This document shows positions 14,681 to 23,244 of a stretch of DNA of 64,000 bases, piece by piece. The translations under genes and the position numbers were made by a program. The notes beneath the pieces are model-generated. The model ran no database searches. It was given only the letters and a program-made list of their open reading frames with translations, and was not told the DNA's origin. Within the stretch, counting starts at the first letter, position 1. Each line of letters begins with the position of its first letter. The DNA is from Sediminibacterium ginsengisoli (lineage in GTDB: Bacteria > Bacteroidota > Bacteroidia > Chitinophagales > Chitinophagaceae): positions 1 through 64,000 of the forward strand of contig CAMBEQ010000011.1 of assembly GCA_945865545.1 (NCBI GenBank). The letters run 5' to 3'.

Positions 14681-15772
14681 ATGCAAAATCGAAATATATA
14701 TATTTATTTGAGTTTAATGATGCTTTTTGCACAAAGCTGTATTAAAGAGGTTAATCCAAGCACTAGGCAAGCAGCACCAATTTTAGTGGTGGAAGGATCC
14801 ATTACTACCGACTCTATCCCTTATACGGTCCAATTAACTTATTCAGGAGCGATTGTCTCTTCATCTGCTGATATTGCAGAAAGCAATTATGTGAAAGATG
14901 CCACCGTAAGTATTTCAGATAATTTAGGTAATACCACTATATTAAAATATACCATCAATGGAATTTATAAAACGAATGACCCATCTTATATTGGCAAAGT
15001 GGGCCGTAGTTATTCTATTAAAGTTCAATTAAAAAATGGAACTACCTATATTTCTACACCTGAAAAAATTAAAAATCCTATACCTATTTCTAAAGTAAGA
15101 GGCAATTTCGTGAATAAATCTGACATGTTTTTCCCAACTTATATGAGTGTTTCCATTGATGCAAAAGATCCTGGTAGCGAGGAAAATTATTATCAATGGA
15201 AATTTAATGCTTGGATTGGTAGAAAAACTAAAGGAGTCCCTTGTGGAATAGGTTGTATTATGTTGGAATATTGTTACCAGAAGTATGAAGACTACACGGT
15301 AAGATTATTATCTGACGCCTCCATCAATGGAAATGAAATCCTAAACAAAACAGTTGGGAAAACTTATATTTATTCTTATACCGATCCTCATGTTGATATT
15401 AGTCAATTAAGTTTAACAAGAGAAGCCTATCAATTTTGGAAACGATATGATGATCAATTAACAAGAACAGGCAGTGTTTTAGATCCCTTGCCCGCCTCTA
15501 TCAAAGGGAATGTTTATAATCAAAGTAATGCTTCCGACTTTGCTTTGGGCTATTTTTCTGCGGCTGGGGTTACCCATAAAAAAGTGACATTAGTACCCTA
15601 TGGAATTACTCCTTTTTTATTAGAAATAACTGCTAATCAATTTATGCCCACCAAAAGTGTTGCTTGCTTCTTGCATTATCCAGACGCCCTTAAATACGGT
15701 CTACCACCAGCTCCTCAAAACCCTATACCTGTAGGCTGGGAAAATGCAGAAAAAATTAAAGTAATTTGGTAA
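14681..15772 (+). CDS. DUF4249 lipoprotein
   Basis: This 363-aa protein has a lipobox-like N-terminus (LMMLFAQSC, cysteine at about residue 20), so it is probably a surface or periplasmic lipoprotein. The body matches DUF4249: APILVVEGSITTDSIPYTVQLTYSG, then VKDATVSISDN and a C-terminal GYFSAAGVTHKKVTLVPYG. It also carries a Cys-rich insert (VPCGIGCIMLEYCYQ), perhaps a disulfide or metal-binding loop. It is likely the accessory partner of the receptor 3 nt upstream, playing a part like SusD for another ligand. Confidence 0.9.
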   Translation: MQNRNIYIYLSLMMLFAQSCIKEVNPSTRQAAPILVVEGSITTDSIPYTVQLTYSGAIVSSSADIAESNYVKDATVSISDNLGNTTILKYTINGIYKTNDPSYIGKVGRSYSIKVQLKNGTTYISTPEKIKNPIPISKVRGNFVNKSDMFFPTYMSVSIDAKDPGSEENYYQWKFNAWIGRKTKGVPCGIGCIMLEYCYQKYEDYTVRLLSDASINGNEILNKTVGKTYIYSYTDPHVDISQLSLTREAYQFWKRYDDQLTRTGSVLDPLPASIKGNVYNQSNASDFALGYFSAAGVTHKKVTLVPYGITPFLLEITANQFMPTKSVACFLHYPDALKYGLPPAPQNPIPVGWENAEKIKVIW

Positions 15773-15803
15773 GTAAGCTGTAACTAATTAGTAGCTTAGT
15801 GAA

Positions 15804-16988
15804 ATGAAAAAGTCACTTCTTTATTTTGTATTTGGTCTATTGATCATTTTTGAATGCCTCAGGGTTTATTTAATTATGCCAATGCCGGGAAGTCAAAAAT
15901 CCAACACGATAGAATTGGCCTACTTTTTAGGGTCTAATAAAAATATAATTAGACTCATTGGGTATTTACTTTTATTATATCCATTATTCTATTTGTTCAA
16001 GAATGGAGTTAAGAAAGAGAAAGTGGTAGTTTCTATTTTATTTTTTATTTATATATCTATCTTTTACGTTTTTACCTTTCAGATGGAAGCGGATAAAATG
16101 TTTTATCAGCCAACTAATATTACTTTTCTAAGTAAAGATAAAAATAAAATTCCATCTCATAAATTAGTAATCGGCGTTGAACTTGATGGTTTTGCAAGAG
16201 CTTATCCTATTCAGCTTATTGGTTATCACCATCAAGTAAGAGATACTATAAATAATAAGCCTATCATGGTTACTTATTGTACTGTTTGTAGAACAGGAAG
16301 AGTATATAGCCCAATAGTAAATGGCAAAGTGGAAACTTTTAGATTGGTAGGTATGGATCATTTTAATGCTATGTTTGAAGATGCCACTACCAAAAGTTGG
16401 TGGAGACAATCTAATGGGTTGTGTATTGCTGGCCCATTAAGGGGACATCAATTAGAGGAAATTAAATCCACTCAACTTACTTTAAGTGCATGGGAAAGAG
16501 CACACAATAATACATTGGTGTTGCAACCTGATGAAAAATTTAAAGAGAAGTTCGAGAAAATGGATAACTATGATAAAGGAACGTCAAAAAGTGATTTAAC
16601 TAAAAGAAATAGTACTTCTTGGAAAGATAAATCATGGGTAATAGGTATTCAAAATGCTGGGGTTGCTAAATGTTATGATTGGAATCAAATTGCTCGGCTT
16701 AGAATTATCCAAGATTCGATACCTAATCTACCTTTACTTATTTTACTAGAGAATGACACTGCCTCTTTTCATACCTATAGTCGAATGATACAAAATGAAA
16801 CACTAAAGTTTATAAAAAAAGGAGATACTATTAGAGATATAAACACAGGGTCATATTGGAATTATGATGGATTGTGTTTAGATGGGAAGTTAAAAGGTAC
16901 TGTTTTACAAAAAGTAGGTAGCTTTCAAGAATTTCTTCATTCCTGGGAGTTTTTTCATCCAAAGAACCTTCGTTACTCAAGTAAATAA
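15804..16988 (+). CDS. DUF3179 membrane protein
   Basis: This 394-aa protein has three N-terminal membrane segments (about residues 5-25, 49-67 and 73-93) and then a DUF3179 domain: GVELDGFARAYPIQLIGYHHQVRDTINNKPIMVTYCTVCRTGRVYSP, and later FRLVGMDHFNAMFEDATTKSWWRQ. The YCTVC motif is where the family has a conserved YCPLC-type cysteine pair, suggesting redox or metal chemistry, but no function is established. It starts 31 nt after the DUF4249 gene and may share its transcript. Confidence 0.87.
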   Translation: MKKSLLYFVFGLLIIFECLRVYLIMPMPGSQKSNTIELAYFLGSNKNIIRLIGYLLLLYPLFYLFKNGVKKEKVVVSILFFIYISIFYVFTFQMEADKMFYQPTNITFLSKDKNKIPSHKLVIGVELDGFARAYPIQLIGYHHQVRDTINNKPIMVTYCTVCRTGRVYSPIVNGKVETFRLVGMDHFNAMFEDATTKSWWRQSNGLCIAGPLRGHQLEEIKSTQLTLSAWERAHNNTLVLQPDEKFKEKFEKMDNYDKGTSKSDLTKRNSTSWKDKSWVIGIQNAGVAKCYDWNQIARLRIIQDSIPNLPLLILLENDTASFHTYSRMIQNETLKFIKKGDTIRDINTGSYWNYDGLCLDGKLKGTVLQKVGSFQEFLHSWEFFHPKNLRYSSK

Positions 16989-17036
16989 AGTGGATGAAAA
17001 TTTAATAAATTTTCTAAAATGTTAGTATATATTTCT

Positions 17037-17075
17037 TAATTTTAGTTAATGAGTCAGCCATGATGGATACTCATT
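17037..17075 (+). promoter_or_regulatory. GH127 promoter element and dyad
   Basis: TAATTTTA (17037-17044) is one base from the TAnnTTTG element. Directly after it lies AATGAGT-cag-CCAT-g-ATGG-at-ACTCATT (17048-17075), a near-perfect dyad that would cover the predicted start of transcription. It could be an operator or a hairpin in the 5' leader. About 60 nt of leader follow before ATG 17135. Confidence 0.45.
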
Positions 17076-17134
17076 TAAATTAGTGATAATACTATTAAAT
17101 TATTAGTTCCTATAAACATTATAAAATAAAATAA

Positions 17135-19165
17135 ATGAAAAATCTATTTAATGCACAATTAGCTAAAAGCTTATTCGCTTTGTGCTTATTGACACAAACA
17201 ACATTGTTTGCTCAGAAAAAGGATTACACTTATGTAGCAGTTCCTTTTACACAAGTAAAAATTACAGATAATTTTTGGTTGCCAAGACTAAAATTAAATC
17301 ATACAAGTACTATTCCTACCTCATTTGAGCGTTGTGAAAATACAGGAAGAGTAAAGAATTTTGAAATGGCTGCCACTAAATCAGGAAAATTTTGCACTAC
17401 ATTTCCTTTTGATGATACAGACATTTATAAAACCATTGAAGGAGCTTCTTTTTCCATCAGCATTTTCCCGGATGCTAAAATGGCTAAGTACATGGATTCT
17501 TTAATTGATATTGTAGCAAAAGCGCAAGAACCAGATGGCTATTTGTATACTGCTCGTACTATTGATCCTACCAATCCACACAGCTGGGCTGGGAAAGTAC
17601 GTTGGGAAAAAGAGCGTGAATTAAGTCATGAATTGTACAACGCGGGACATTTATATGAAGCAGCAGTAGCGCATTTTGAAGCCACTGGAAAAAGGAACTT
17701 ACTTAATATTGCTTTAAAAAATGCCGACTTAGTATGCTCTGTTTTTGGACAAGATAAATTGCATTCTGCACCAGGTCATGAAGTGGTTGAAATGGGGTTA
17801 GTTAAATTATATAGAATTACAGGTAAAGCCGAATACTTAAATACAGCTAAATATTTTATTGAAGAAAGAGGACACTTTAAAGGCTATGATGCAAGCAGTC
17901 TTGACCCATGGAAAAATGGAGCTTATTGGCAGGATCATATACCTGTAGTAGATCAAAAAGAAGCTATTGGCCACTCTGTAAGAGCTGGTTATTTATATTC
18001 TGCAGTGGCAGATATTGCGGCCTTAACCGATGACAAAGCGATGTTGGCTGCCATTGATAGTATTTGGGTGAATTTAGTATCTAAAAAATTGTATGTACAA
18101 GGTGGAGCTGGCGCCATTCCAAGTGGAGAGCGTTATGGAGATAATTATGAGTTGCCAAATTTAACAGCTTATAATGAAACATGCGCAGCTATATCAAATG
18201 TATATTGGAATCAAAGAATGTTTCAATTACATGGTGAATCTAAATACATTGATGTACTAGAAAAGATTTTATACAATGGACTTATTTCTGGAGTTCAGCT
18301 AGATGGTAAAAAATTCTTTTATACTAATGCATTGGAATCAAGAGCAACCTCTACGCATAAAAGTTTTGAAGGGGAACGTTCTGGATGGTTTGAATGTTCT
18401 TGTTGTCCAACTAATGTAACAAGATTATTGCCTTCGATTCCTGGTTATATGTATGCACAAAATGGCAGAGATTTATTTGTTAATTTATTTGTGAATAGTA
18501 GTACCACTATTAATATCAATCAAAAGCAAGTTGATATTGAACAAACCAATAACTATCCATGGAATGGCGATTTAAAATTTGTGGTATCACCTAAGAAAGG
18601 AATGGTCCCTTTTGCCTTGAAAGTACGTATTCCAGGATGGGCGCTTGAAGAAGCAATCCCTTCTGATTTATATACTTTTGGTTCAAAAGCAAATAATAAA
18701 GTAGTCATTAAAGTAAATGGGGTAGCGGTAGATTATAAAACTGAAAATGGCTATGCCATCATTGATAAAAATTGGAATAAAAATGATGTAGTAGAAATGA
18801 ATTTACCAATGGATGTGCGTCGTGTTTATTCTGATAAATTAGCGGATGATATTGGTAAAGTGGCCATTCAAAGAGGTCCTTTAATGTATTGTGCAGAGTG
18901 GGCTGATAATGATGGCAAGGTAACCAATATTATACTTCCTAGTGGCAGTGCGTTTACATCAGAGTTTAATCCTAATTTATTAAATGGGGTTACTACATTA
19001 AAAGCCAACATTCAAAAAGTAGAAATAGCTAATAATCAAGTGAACACAGTTCAAAGACAATTAATTGCTATTCCTTATTATGCATGGGCTAACAGAGGAA
19101 AGGGCGAAATGACTGTATGGTTTAATGAGCAATTAAAAGATATTGATGTGATTACCAAGAAATAA
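17135..19165 (+). CDS. GH127 beta-L-arabinofuranosidase, secreted
   Basis: This 676-aa enzyme has a signal peptide (ending near TLFAQ, residue 26) and an (alpha/alpha)6-barrel. The zinc-cysteine site that defines GH127 is complete: E348 and C350 in NETCAAI and C423-C424 in FECSCCPTN, matching E338, C340, C417 and C418 of Bifidobacterium HypBA1, in which C417 is the nucleophile. It should release L-arabinofuranose from plant glycans such as arabinan, rhamnogalacturonan II or extensin-type chains. It is a single-gene unit with a dyad in its leader and a strong terminator. Related GH146 or DUF1680 members differ in detail, so the exact linkage is inferred. Confidence 0.92.
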   Translation: MKNLFNAQLAKSLFALCLLTQTTLFAQKKDYTYVAVPFTQVKITDNFWLPRLKLNHTSTIPTSFERCENTGRVKNFEMAATKSGKFCTTFPFDDTDIYKTIEGASFSISIFPDAKMAKYMDSLIDIVAKAQEPDGYLYTARTIDPTNPHSWAGKVRWEKERELSHELYNAGHLYEAAVAHFEATGKRNLLNIALKNADLVCSVFGQDKLHSAPGHEVVEMGLVKLYRITGKAEYLNTAKYFIEERGHFKGYDASSLDPWKNGAYWQDHIPVVDQKEAIGHSVRAGYLYSAVADIAALTDDKAMLAAIDSIWVNLVSKKLYVQGGAGAIPSGERYGDNYELPNLTAYNETCAAISNVYWNQRMFQLHGESKYIDVLEKILYNGLISGVQLDGKKFFYTNALESRATSTHKSFEGERSGWFECSCCPTNVTRLLPSIPGYMYAQNGRDLFVNLFVNSSTTININQKQVDIEQTNNYPWNGDLKFVVSPKKGMVPFALKVRIPGWALEEAIPSDLYTFGSKANNKVVIKVNGVAVDYKTENGYAIIDKNWNKNDVVEMNLPMDVRRVYSDKLADDIGKVAIQRGPLMYCAEWADNDGKVTNIILPSGSAFTSEFNPNLLNGVTTLKANIQKVEIANNQVNTVQRQLIAIPYYAWANRGKGEMTVWFNEQLKDIDVITKK

Positions 19166-19184
19166 TCATTTCTTCATCTAACTT

Positions 19185-19219
19185 ATAACGGCTATAGCAA
19201 AAACTATAGCCGTTATTAT
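19185..19219. terminator. Terminator after GH127
   Basis: ATAACGGCTATAG and CTATAGCCGTTAT form a perfect 13-bp stem around CAAAAA (19185-19216), followed by TATTTCT. The T run is short but the stem is strong. Confidence 0.7.
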
Positions 19220-19277
19220 TTCTAGTAGTTTTAGTCTTCTTGATATTGTACATGGCTTACCATATAATTTAAAGTGG

Positions 19278-20522
19278 TTATTTTAAATGAAAAATAACAG
19301 GGAATAAAAAAGTCACTAAGCCAGCCCATATTCCGTAGATTGGTAAAAATACAGCAATGCATTTTTCTACCTCTTTTACTTCGGCATTTTTAAAAGCAGT
19401 TAAAAATAGCTTATAGGATACCATAAGTAAGTTGATGAATATTAAAATGTTTCCTACCAGAACCGCTACTCTATTTGGAGAGATCCCCCATTCAATGATA
19501 CGGAAGCTAATGGCAGAAAGTGCAATACAATTTACTATAATGGTGAGCAGAGATAGTCCAAATAGCACTAGTATGCTTATTTTATGATTAGCGCCTTTAC
19601 CGGCCTCAGCAACAGAAAAAAGTATTAATGCCATAACACCAATTAATAAGGCATTAAAAACCAGCAGTAAATTTCTATCTTGATATGGATATTTTTTAGT
19701 GATAATGATGGCAATTAAATAAATAAATAAATTTAAAAAAACCAATGGTGTAAATATTTTAGCAATTACTGGTGAAACTTTATTAATTAATTGAACATTG
19801 TTTTGAATTAAATAAGTGCCAATAAAGGGAATCGCAGCTAACCCCCATATTAAAATATATTGAGTATACAACTGTTCGATTTTTATTCCTATCAATTCAA
19901 AAAGCTGCATAGTTAGGGCGCTAAATAATAGGGTCGATAGTAATATAATAGCAGATATGACCACCATATCGCCATTGTATCGTAAAAACTGAATACGGCT
20001 ATCACTATTATTTACATTATTTCCTAAAAACGAATAACCTAAAATAGACCATAAAAAAAATGGGACATGAATAAATACTAATGTAATGGAATTACTTGTA
20101 TTAATATTGGGCAATAAGTTGATATAAACTGCTGCAATAATAACCATCAAAAAGGGCAGTATCCATTTTTTGAATAATATTTTTTGTTTCCAAATAAAAT
20201 AACTACTTAATAAGGGAAAGACAATAAAGGAAATGTTTCTCATGAAAAAACTTTCTTTATCCAAGCCGGTAAAATTGGGAATATTAGCTATCAAGCCTGC
20301 GATGATTGCAATGATTACTACAAACCCTATTTCATTTTTTGAGCCAAGTATTTTTGTATTATTTTGATAATTTAACCTTTCGTTCCAATATTGTAAGTAT
20401 ATAACTTCTTTATTATCTGCATATACCTGCTCAAAATGTTCCTTAAACACTAATTTGTTCTTTCTGTATAATTTTTCAAGCCCTGCAGGGTTATTTAGAT
20501 TACTAATAATTTCATCTTTCAT
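19278..20522 (-). CDS. Polytopic membrane protein, DUF4153-like
   Basis: This 414-aa protein has a soluble N-terminal helix region of about 60 residues and then about 11 hydrophobic helices spread over the rest. The general layout (short cytosolic start, long helix-rich body, no obvious transport motif) resembles the DUF4153 family, but I give that with reserve. No catalytic residues are visible. It is transcribed alone, head-to-head with the NAD-binding protein gene at 20598. Confidence 0.72.
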   Translation of the reverse strand: MKDEIISNLNNPAGLEKLYRKNKLVFKEHFEQVYADNKEVIYLQYWNERLNYQNNTKILGSKNEIGFVVIIAIIAGLIANIPNFTGLDKESFFMRNISFIVFPLLSSYFIWKQKILFKKWILPFLMVIIAAVYINLLPNINTSNSITLVFIHVPFFLWSILGYSFLGNNVNNSDSRIQFLRYNGDMVVISAIILLSTLLFSALTMQLFELIGIKIEQLYTQYILIWGLAAIPFIGTYLIQNNVQLINKVSPVIAKIFTPLVFLNLFIYLIAIIITKKYPYQDRNLLLVFNALLIGVMALILFSVAEAGKGANHKISILVLFGLSLLTIIVNCIALSAISFRIIEWGISPNRVAVLVGNILIFINLLMVSYKLFLTAFKNAEVKEVEKCIAVFLPIYGIWAGLVTFLFPVIFHLK

Positions 20523-20597
20523 AGTAGGTCAATTTCGGGGGATTAGCATTTAGATCTAATTGCAATTTAATTCATTTCATTTACCTTTAATATAATT

Positions 20598-21251
20598 ATG
20601 AAAAGTTTAACTGCTATTTTAATTGGAGCCACTGGAGCCACTGGGTCTGAAGTTTTAAATCAATTATTACTGGATATAAGTTATAGTAAGGTAATTGTTT
20701 TTTCTAGACGGCCTATTGTACCAGTTCATTCCAAGCTAGAAGTTCATGTAGTTGATTTCGAGGAAATATCCAATTGGGCGTATCTTATTAAAGGAGATGT
20801 TTTATATTCAACATTAGGAACTACTTTAAAAGTAGCCGGATCCAAATTAAACCAATTTAAAATAGATTATACCTTTCAGTATGAAGTGGCTAAAATAGCT
20901 AGTCAGGCTGGAGTGGAAACCTATGTTTTGGTATCTTCCTATGGCGCTAATGAAAAAAGTAATTTATTTTATCCTCGTATGAAAGGACAATTAGATAAAG
21001 CAGTTCAAGATTTAAATTTTAAACAAATTCATATTTTTAGACCAGGAATATTAGGAAGGCAGGCTGAAAAACTGAGACCTCTTGAGAAGATAAGCATTAC
21101 AATTATTAATTGGCTAAATAAGTTTGGCTTATTTCGTAACCAAAGGCCTATGCCTGTTGAATTATTGGCGCAAAAAATGATATTGGTCAGTACATTGGTT
21201 AGCCTAAACAAAACTAATATCTATTCCTTAGATAAAATTTTCGAAGTTTAA
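20598..21251 (+). CDS. NAD(P)-binding Rossmann protein, TIP30/atypical SDR-like
   Basis: This 217-aa protein begins with the dinucleotide-binding motif IGATGATGSEVLNQLL (residues about 8-23), followed by VIVFSRRP and VLYSTLGTTLK, and a VLVSSYGANEKSNLFYPRMKGQLDKAV segment with a YxxxK-like pair (Y127-x3-K131 by count from the start). This matches NAD(P)H-binding oxidoreductases of the HTATIP2/COG0702 group. Substrate unknown. A TACCTTTA near-promoter element precedes ATG 20598. Confidence 0.85.
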   Translation: MKSLTAILIGATGATGSEVLNQLLLDISYSKVIVFSRRPIVPVHSKLEVHVVDFEEISNWAYLIKGDVLYSTLGTTLKVAGSKLNQFKIDYTFQYEVAKIASQAGVETYVLVSSYGANEKSNLFYPRMKGQLDKAVQDLNFKQIHIFRPGILGRQAEKLRPLEKISITIINWLNKFGLFRNQRPMPVELLAQKMILVSTLVSLNKTNIYSLDKIFEV

Positions 21252-21282
21252 TAAGAGATTGTTTCCTAGCAATATTTGACAT

Positions 21283-21797
21283 ATGACAATAACGATTCAT
21301 CAGGCCACTATTAAAGACAAACTTGAACTTCAAGGGTTGGGTAAACAAACTTTTATAGAAACTTTTACCCAGCACAATTCGAAAGAGGATTGGAGCAATA
21401 TTTAACATCTAGTTTTAATTTAGAAACATTAATAAATCAACTAAATAATCCTAATTCTACATTTTATTTTGCGCAAGATGATCAAAACAAAGTGGGCTAT
21501 TTGAAAATTAACTTAGGCCCTGTACAAACTGAATTAAAAGACCCCCATTCACTAGAAATTGAACGGATTTATGTTTTAAAATCTTATATTGGTAAAAAGG
21601 CAGGGCAGCTATTATTTGAGAAAGCACTTGCCATTGCCAAAGCATTGAAGCTAAAATACATATGGCTAGGGGTTTGGGAAAAAAATGAAAGAGCACTCCA
21701 ATTTTACAAAAAAAATGGCTTTGTTGAATTTGATCAACATCAATTTGTTCTAGGGAAGGATGTACAAAATGATATTTTGATGAAACTTACCTTGTAA
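21283..21797 (+). pseudogene. Frameshifted GNAT acetyltransferase gene
   Basis: From ATG 21283 the first frame reads a normal GNAT start (MTITIHQATIKDKLELQGLGKQTFIETFTQHNSKEDW) and stops at 21403. The next frame, listed from TTG 21390, continues with EQYLTSSFNLETLINQLNNP and the acetyl-CoA motif ERIYVLKSYIGKKAGQLLFEKAL, then WLGVWEKNERALQFYKKNGFVEF. A single missing T in GATTGG (about 21389-21392) would join KED to LEQYL in one 172-aa protein. It is therefore either a recent pseudogene or a base-call error in the assembly. No slippery heptamer is evident at the site. Confidence 0.85.
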
Positions 21798-21868
21798 TTA
21801 GGCTATTGATTTAAACTAATACCATTACAATTTTACTTAAATTGGGGTATATATTAAAATCAAATATC

Positions 21869-22723
21869 ATGAAGGGAGTTGTTACATTCATCACTGTCTT
21901 AATCCTAGTATTTATTACAGGCCTAAGTACTGCACAAAATAAAACTACTAAAGAAACAGTAAGCTGGAAGCTAGGGTTAGCCTTATATAGTTATAATGCA
22001 TCTTCTTTGCCAGAAGAACTTGAGTTTGCAAAAAAATCTGGAATTAAATTTATCGAAGGTTTTTCTTTTGGAAAAGCAGGAGCTGAACTGAAGGATTCAA
22101 TCATTATGACTTTGTCCCCTTCTGGCATTTTAAAAATAAAAGCACTTATCAAAAAAAGTGGTTTACAAATGGAATCAATGTATGTAACGGGTGGGAATAC
22201 CATTGCTCAGTGGAAACGTGATTTTGAATTGGCCAAAGCTTTAGAATTAAAATTTGTTACAGGAGAACCTGACTTTTCTATGTTAAACAGTGTTGATAGT
22301 TTAGCAGGATTATATGGAATTAAAGTGGCATTGCACAATCATTGGAAAGGGGCTAGTCAATATTGGCATCCTGATTCTACCTTAGCTGCTTTAAAAGGGC
22401 ATTCTAATTTTGGCGTTTGTGCTGATGTTCGTCATTATCCTAAAAGTGGCATTGTTCCTGAAGAGGCCCTAAAAAAATTAGCTGGCCATGTGATGGCTTT
22501 GCATTTGGCAGATATTGCCGGATACAATGATACTCAATTGAGAGATGCTCCAGTGGGTACAGGCGTTGTGAATTTTTCTAAAATTTTTGATGAATTGAAA
22601 AGACAAAACTTTCATGGCACTATTAATATAGAAAGAGACCAACAAGATTTGCCCAATAATTTAATTTCTGTACAACAAATAGTAAGCTATTATTTGAAAA
22701 CTTTAGGTTTAACTCACAATTAA
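21869..22723 (+). CDS. Secreted sugar-phosphate isomerase/epimerase-like TIM barrel
   Basis: This 284-aa protein has a signal peptide (MKGVVTFITVLILVFITGLSTAQ) from ATG 21869; the tracked start at 21842 would add nine residues in front of it. The xylose-isomerase-like TIM-barrel fold shows in WKLGLALYSYNASSLPEELEFAKKSGIKFIEGF, IKVALHNHWKGASQYWHPDSTL, FGVCADVRHYP, VMALHLADI and GTINIERDQQD, which supply the usual metal ligands (E, D, H, E). Substrate unknown; secreted members are thought to act on keto-sugars or inositols. Confidence 0.85.
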   Translation: MKGVVTFITVLILVFITGLSTAQNKTTKETVSWKLGLALYSYNASSLPEELEFAKKSGIKFIEGFSFGKAGAELKDSIIMTLSPSGILKIKALIKKSGLQMESMYVTGGNTIAQWKRDFELAKALELKFVTGEPDFSMLNSVDSLAGLYGIKVALHNHWKGASQYWHPDSTLAALKGHSNFGVCADVRHYPKSGIVPEEALKKLAGHVMALHLADIAGYNDTQLRDAPVGTGVVNFSKIFDELKRQNFHGTINIERDQQDLPNNLISVQQIVSYYLKTLGLTHN

Positions 22724-22741
22724 GTTTTAACTTTGTATTCA

Positions 22742-23146
22742 ATGAAAAAGCTGCTCATTTTTACGCTTGCCTTTTTGGTCCTCTTATCCTCTTCTGGGGT
22801 GATGATGAATATGCATTATTGCATGGGTAAATTCATTGGGTCTAATATCAGTTTGTCTTACAATAGTGCTTCTAATTGTACGAGCTGTGGCATGGAAAAA
22901 GAGGCCAATGCTAGAAAAGGTTGTTGCCACGACAGCAAAACCCTATTAAAAAGTAGCACAGATCAAAAATTACTCAATGCTGAATTTAGACTAACTAAAA
23001 TTTATCCAATTGTTTTATTCAATAATGGGTATCAATTTAAAGAACTTAAGCTTTTATCTGTAAACAATAATAGTTTCATAGCATCTTCACCGCCTTTAAT
23101 ACAGCGGCCTGCAATTTTTATTCGTAATTGCAGTTTCCTTATTTAA
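22742..23146 (+). CDS. HYC_CC_PP family protein
   Basis: This 134-aa exported protein carries the three motifs that name the family: MHYCMGK (HYC), GCCHD (CC) and SSPPLIQRP (PP), plus CTSCG between the first two. A signal peptide covers the first 20 or so residues. The cysteine and histidine content suggests metal (probably copper) binding, and the gene lies 98 nt upstream of an HMA-domain TonB receptor on the same strand. The precise function of the family is not known. The tracked start is TTG 22733; ATG 22742 is preferred. Confidence 0.88.
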   Translation: MKKLLIFTLAFLVLLSSSGVMMNMHYCMGKFIGSNISLSYNSASNCTSCGMEKEANARKGCCHDSKTLLKSSTDQKLLNAEFRLTKIYPIVLFNNGYQFKELKLLSVNNNSFIASSPPLIQRPAIFIRNCSFLI

Positions 23147-23244
23147 AATTTATAAGTAATTAATAATTCCATTTTATTTATTTGGAATTAAGACGGATTC
23201 CTATAAACATTTTAGGAGCTGTTTAATTTATTAAATTTCTATTG

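Noticed and set aside
12308-15772. SusC/SusD pair
   Set aside because: The receptor is far shorter than SusC, and the partner matches DUF4249, with no SusD features.
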